DNA of 32,206 nucleotides, taken from the NCBI RefSeq assembly GCF_000090795.2, contig NW_003546407.1:109160-141365 (forward strand). Reading direction: 5' to 3'. The translations under genes were made by a program, and so were the position numbers. Shown here piece after piece: positions 30,905 to 32,206 of this stretch; within the stretch, counting starts at the first letter, position 1, and every line of letters begins with the position of its first letter. The notes under the pieces are model-generated. The model ran no database searches and was not told the DNA's origin. It saw nothing but the letters and a program-made list of their open reading frames with translations. This stretch comes from Amphimedon queenslandica. Lineage: Eukaryota; Porifera; Demospongiae; Haplosclerida; Niphatidae.

Positions 30905-31240
30905 TTAACGACCTGGCGGTGAAACTCCCAGCTCGTTCCTGTCACTGATTTCACCATCGCACTCTAAATTTGTATGTCCACACTTACATTTCTTCTATAT
31001 ACGTTGCATGGGAGAAATAACAAGCCTTGGCAACCACCTGCCAGGGCTCAATTACGTAAGTGGTTGTGGTCACGGCAAATAAAATGGCTACCTGTTATGA
31101 TCTTACACAGAGATTTTCTAAAAACTTCTCTAGAAGCATTTGCAGGTAGAGAATATCTTATTAAGTCTTAATAAGTGCCAAGGTATGCATGCAAGGTTGT
31201 GAAATCAATTATCGGAACATCTTTACACTGTTCGCTTGTT
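30905..31240 (-). mobile_element. Hairpin element with subterminal inverted repeats (Helentron/HINE-like), copy 3
   Basis: This matches copies 1 and 2 along its length on the minus strand. On the plus strand it has TTAACGACCTGG at 30905, CTGATTTCACCATCGCAC, then a block shared with copy 1 (GTATGTCCACACTTACATTT, then CTTCTATA), and ends with GAAATCAATTATCGGAAC and CGCTTGTT near 31240. It is the most diverged copy: the hairpin (30910-30936) and the outer subterminal repeat carry several changes. The embedded plus frame 30974-31171 is not a gene. Confidence 0.65.
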
Positions 31241-31283
31241 ACAATAAACTTGCACTTTATATCAGCTATTAGGTTTATTGTAG

Positions 31284-31452
31284 ACATGGGACGTACTTAA
31301 ATCTTCGTTCAATGGATTTGCTGGATTATGTGAAGAATATTTCACTGAACACCCTGGGTATTATGTAATTCCTGTTAGAATATCTGGTAGTGCCGTTGAG
31401 TCTGTCGTTAGCTAGCAAAAATACATTAGTGGTGGCAACCTATCCATAGTGG
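31284..31452 (+). pseudogene. Coding remnant of a probable transposon protein
   Basis: After a TAG at 31281 the frame reads TWDVLKSSFNGFAGLCEEYF, then TEHPGYYVIPVRISGSAVES. It meets a TAG at 31413-31415 and continues QKYISGGNLS. A G-Y-Y-x-x-P-x-R-I-S-G-S-A-V-E segment followed by a K-x3-G-G motif looks to me like the C-terminal region of element-encoded proteins in invertebrates, but I cannot name the superfamily. It breaks off at GC-rich hairpins. It begins 44 bp after hairpin element copy 3. Confidence 0.4.
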
Positions 31453-31470
31453 TAGGAACCAGGAGGGCAA

Positions 31471-31518
31471 GGGGGGCTATGGCCCCCCTAATCTTTATGT
31501 CAAGGGGGCTTAGCCCCC
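31471..31518. repeat. Pair of GC-rich hairpins
   Basis: GGGGGGC TATG GCCCCCC (31471-31488) and GGGGGC TTA GCCCCC (31504-31518) lie 33 bp apart start to start, each preceded by CAAGG. Such poly-G/poly-C hairpins stand out in this AT-rich sequence and interrupt the preceding coding remnant, so they are probably the end of a repeat element. Confidence 0.7.
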
Positions 31519-31659
31519 CTACAATAAGCATGCATGTACAACTTAAATGACCCTAAGTCCCTAATTTGCACCAATTTTGTTAATGATCTAATCTAATCAG
31601 CAGCTACCCATCTTATCAAAAGCAGCTGGCATTTGCACTTATCAAGCACATGGGACATG

Positions 31660-32206
31660 GCAAAGACGGCATCACAACAGTCAACTTTAAGCAATTATTT
31701 TAACCTCTCAAGGCTCTCATCTAGTCAGACTGATTCCTTAGAACCATCATCTAAGATACCAAGGGTTCATGAACACAAGGAAGTTGAACATGATTTATCA
31801 TCTTTGTCAGAAAATGAAGATCAAGAATCAGATTCAGTCTCAGACAATGAAATCCAAGAAGAATCAGGCAATGGTTTCCAGGAAGAATCAGAAGATGAAT
31901 TTGACAAAGAAGAATCAAGTGAACTTAGTGAAGAACATCTGGGCAGTGAAATGTACTATGACAGTTTGTGCAATGAAAGTTGTTAAGCAGGTAAGAAGTA
32001 GTGAGCCATTTTGTTCTGTGAATACAAAAGACACCCGAAAGAAGCATGGAAAGCAAAATCGAATTGTTCAAAAAAGGTGGTTTAATGATTACAAGTGGCT
32101 GACATACTGCACCACTAGAAATTCATTATTTTGTCTCTGCTGTTGCAGTAAAAATATAGTGGAGGATTTTCATTTGGCACAAAATTTAAAGATGCTTTGG
32201 TTGTGT
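31660..32206 (+). pseudogene. TTF-type zinc-finger hAT-like protein, N-terminal part, runs off the window
   Basis: The frame from ATG 31660 (an upstream ATG at 31633 is also in frame) starts MAKTASQQSTLSNYFN, an arrangement common at the start of hAT-like proteins. A Ser/Glu/Asp-rich acidic region follows up to a TAA at 31984-31986. In another frame the protein continues SSEPFCSVNTKDTRKKHGKQ, then RWFNDYKWLTY and LFCLCC, which is the TTF-type zinc finger (W-x5-WL-x-Y ... F-C-x2-C) that precedes the catalytic core in this group. A further one-base shift near 32175 is needed to read GTKFKDALVV, the next expected block. At least two shifts indicate a pseudogene, although CAG-GTAAG at 31990-31997 looks like a splice donor and a different exon structure is possible. 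Confidence 0.6.

Noticed and set aside
1..32206. A new defence or biosynthetic gene system
   Set aside because: Every recognisable protein belongs to a known transposon class; no co-oriented cluster of host genes is present.

Overview
This is a eukaryotic window, AT-rich and almost free of ordinary host genes: essentially every recognisable protein belongs to a transposable element. The mix (Harbinger, Merlin, piggyBac, hAT, Penelope-like retroelement, Helitron/Helentron-type helicase, Ulp1-PHD fragment, several MITE or foldback families) and the very short inferred introns (40-56 nt, all GT..AG) fit an invertebrate metazoan. A sponge or similar early-branching marine animal is plausible, but the sequence does not prove the species. 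No bacterial operon, CRISPR array, rRNA or convincing functional tRNA is visible.

Layout. 1-1255: nothing recognised. 1256-2553: a long foldback element, split in its loop by a 0.39-kb element with subterminal inverted repeats and a terminal hairpin (1702-2090, minus orientation). 2743-2977: a 235-bp MITE. 3999-4298: a doubtful broken reading frame. 5135-8782: a dead Merlin (IS1016-like) transposase gene, split by a complete 2,684-bp Harbinger element (5412-8095) with 19-bp perfect inverted ends, a TAA target duplication and two intact convergent genes (DDE transposase; Myb/SANT protein in five exons). 9590-10545: three diverged tandem units of about 340-360 bp. 11835-14750: a decayed piggyBac bounded by TTAA. 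14917-19548: a decayed Penelope-like element between two direct repeats of about 660 bp.

20323-20890: a short unknown frame and a tandem duplication of intron-like units. 21396-21785: second copy of the hairpin element, next to a truncated Ulp1 protease-PHD fragment (21835-22299). 22680-23330: second copy of the foldback family. 23396-24960: a ruined Pif1-type helicase of Helitron/Helentron character, interrupted by a 253-bp MITE (23603-23855) with a tRNA-like core. 25711-27621: a BED-finger hAT transposase, open throughout except for one in-frame TGA. 29784-30030 and 31284-31452: unidentified coding remnants. 30905-31240: third copy of the hairpin element. 31660-32206: start of a TTF-type zinc-finger hAT-like gene that runs off the window.

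How the parts relate. Two element families dispersed here are nonautonomous and need proteins from elsewhere. The hairpin family has the architecture described for Helentron-associated elements, and a decayed helicase of that broad class lies in the same window; the link is inference. Harbinger is the only element that looks fully coding on both genes, so it is the youngest-looking and the best candidate for recent activity. Insertions nest in a clear order: Harbinger into Merlin, the hairpin element into the foldback element, and the tRNA-like MITE into the helicase.
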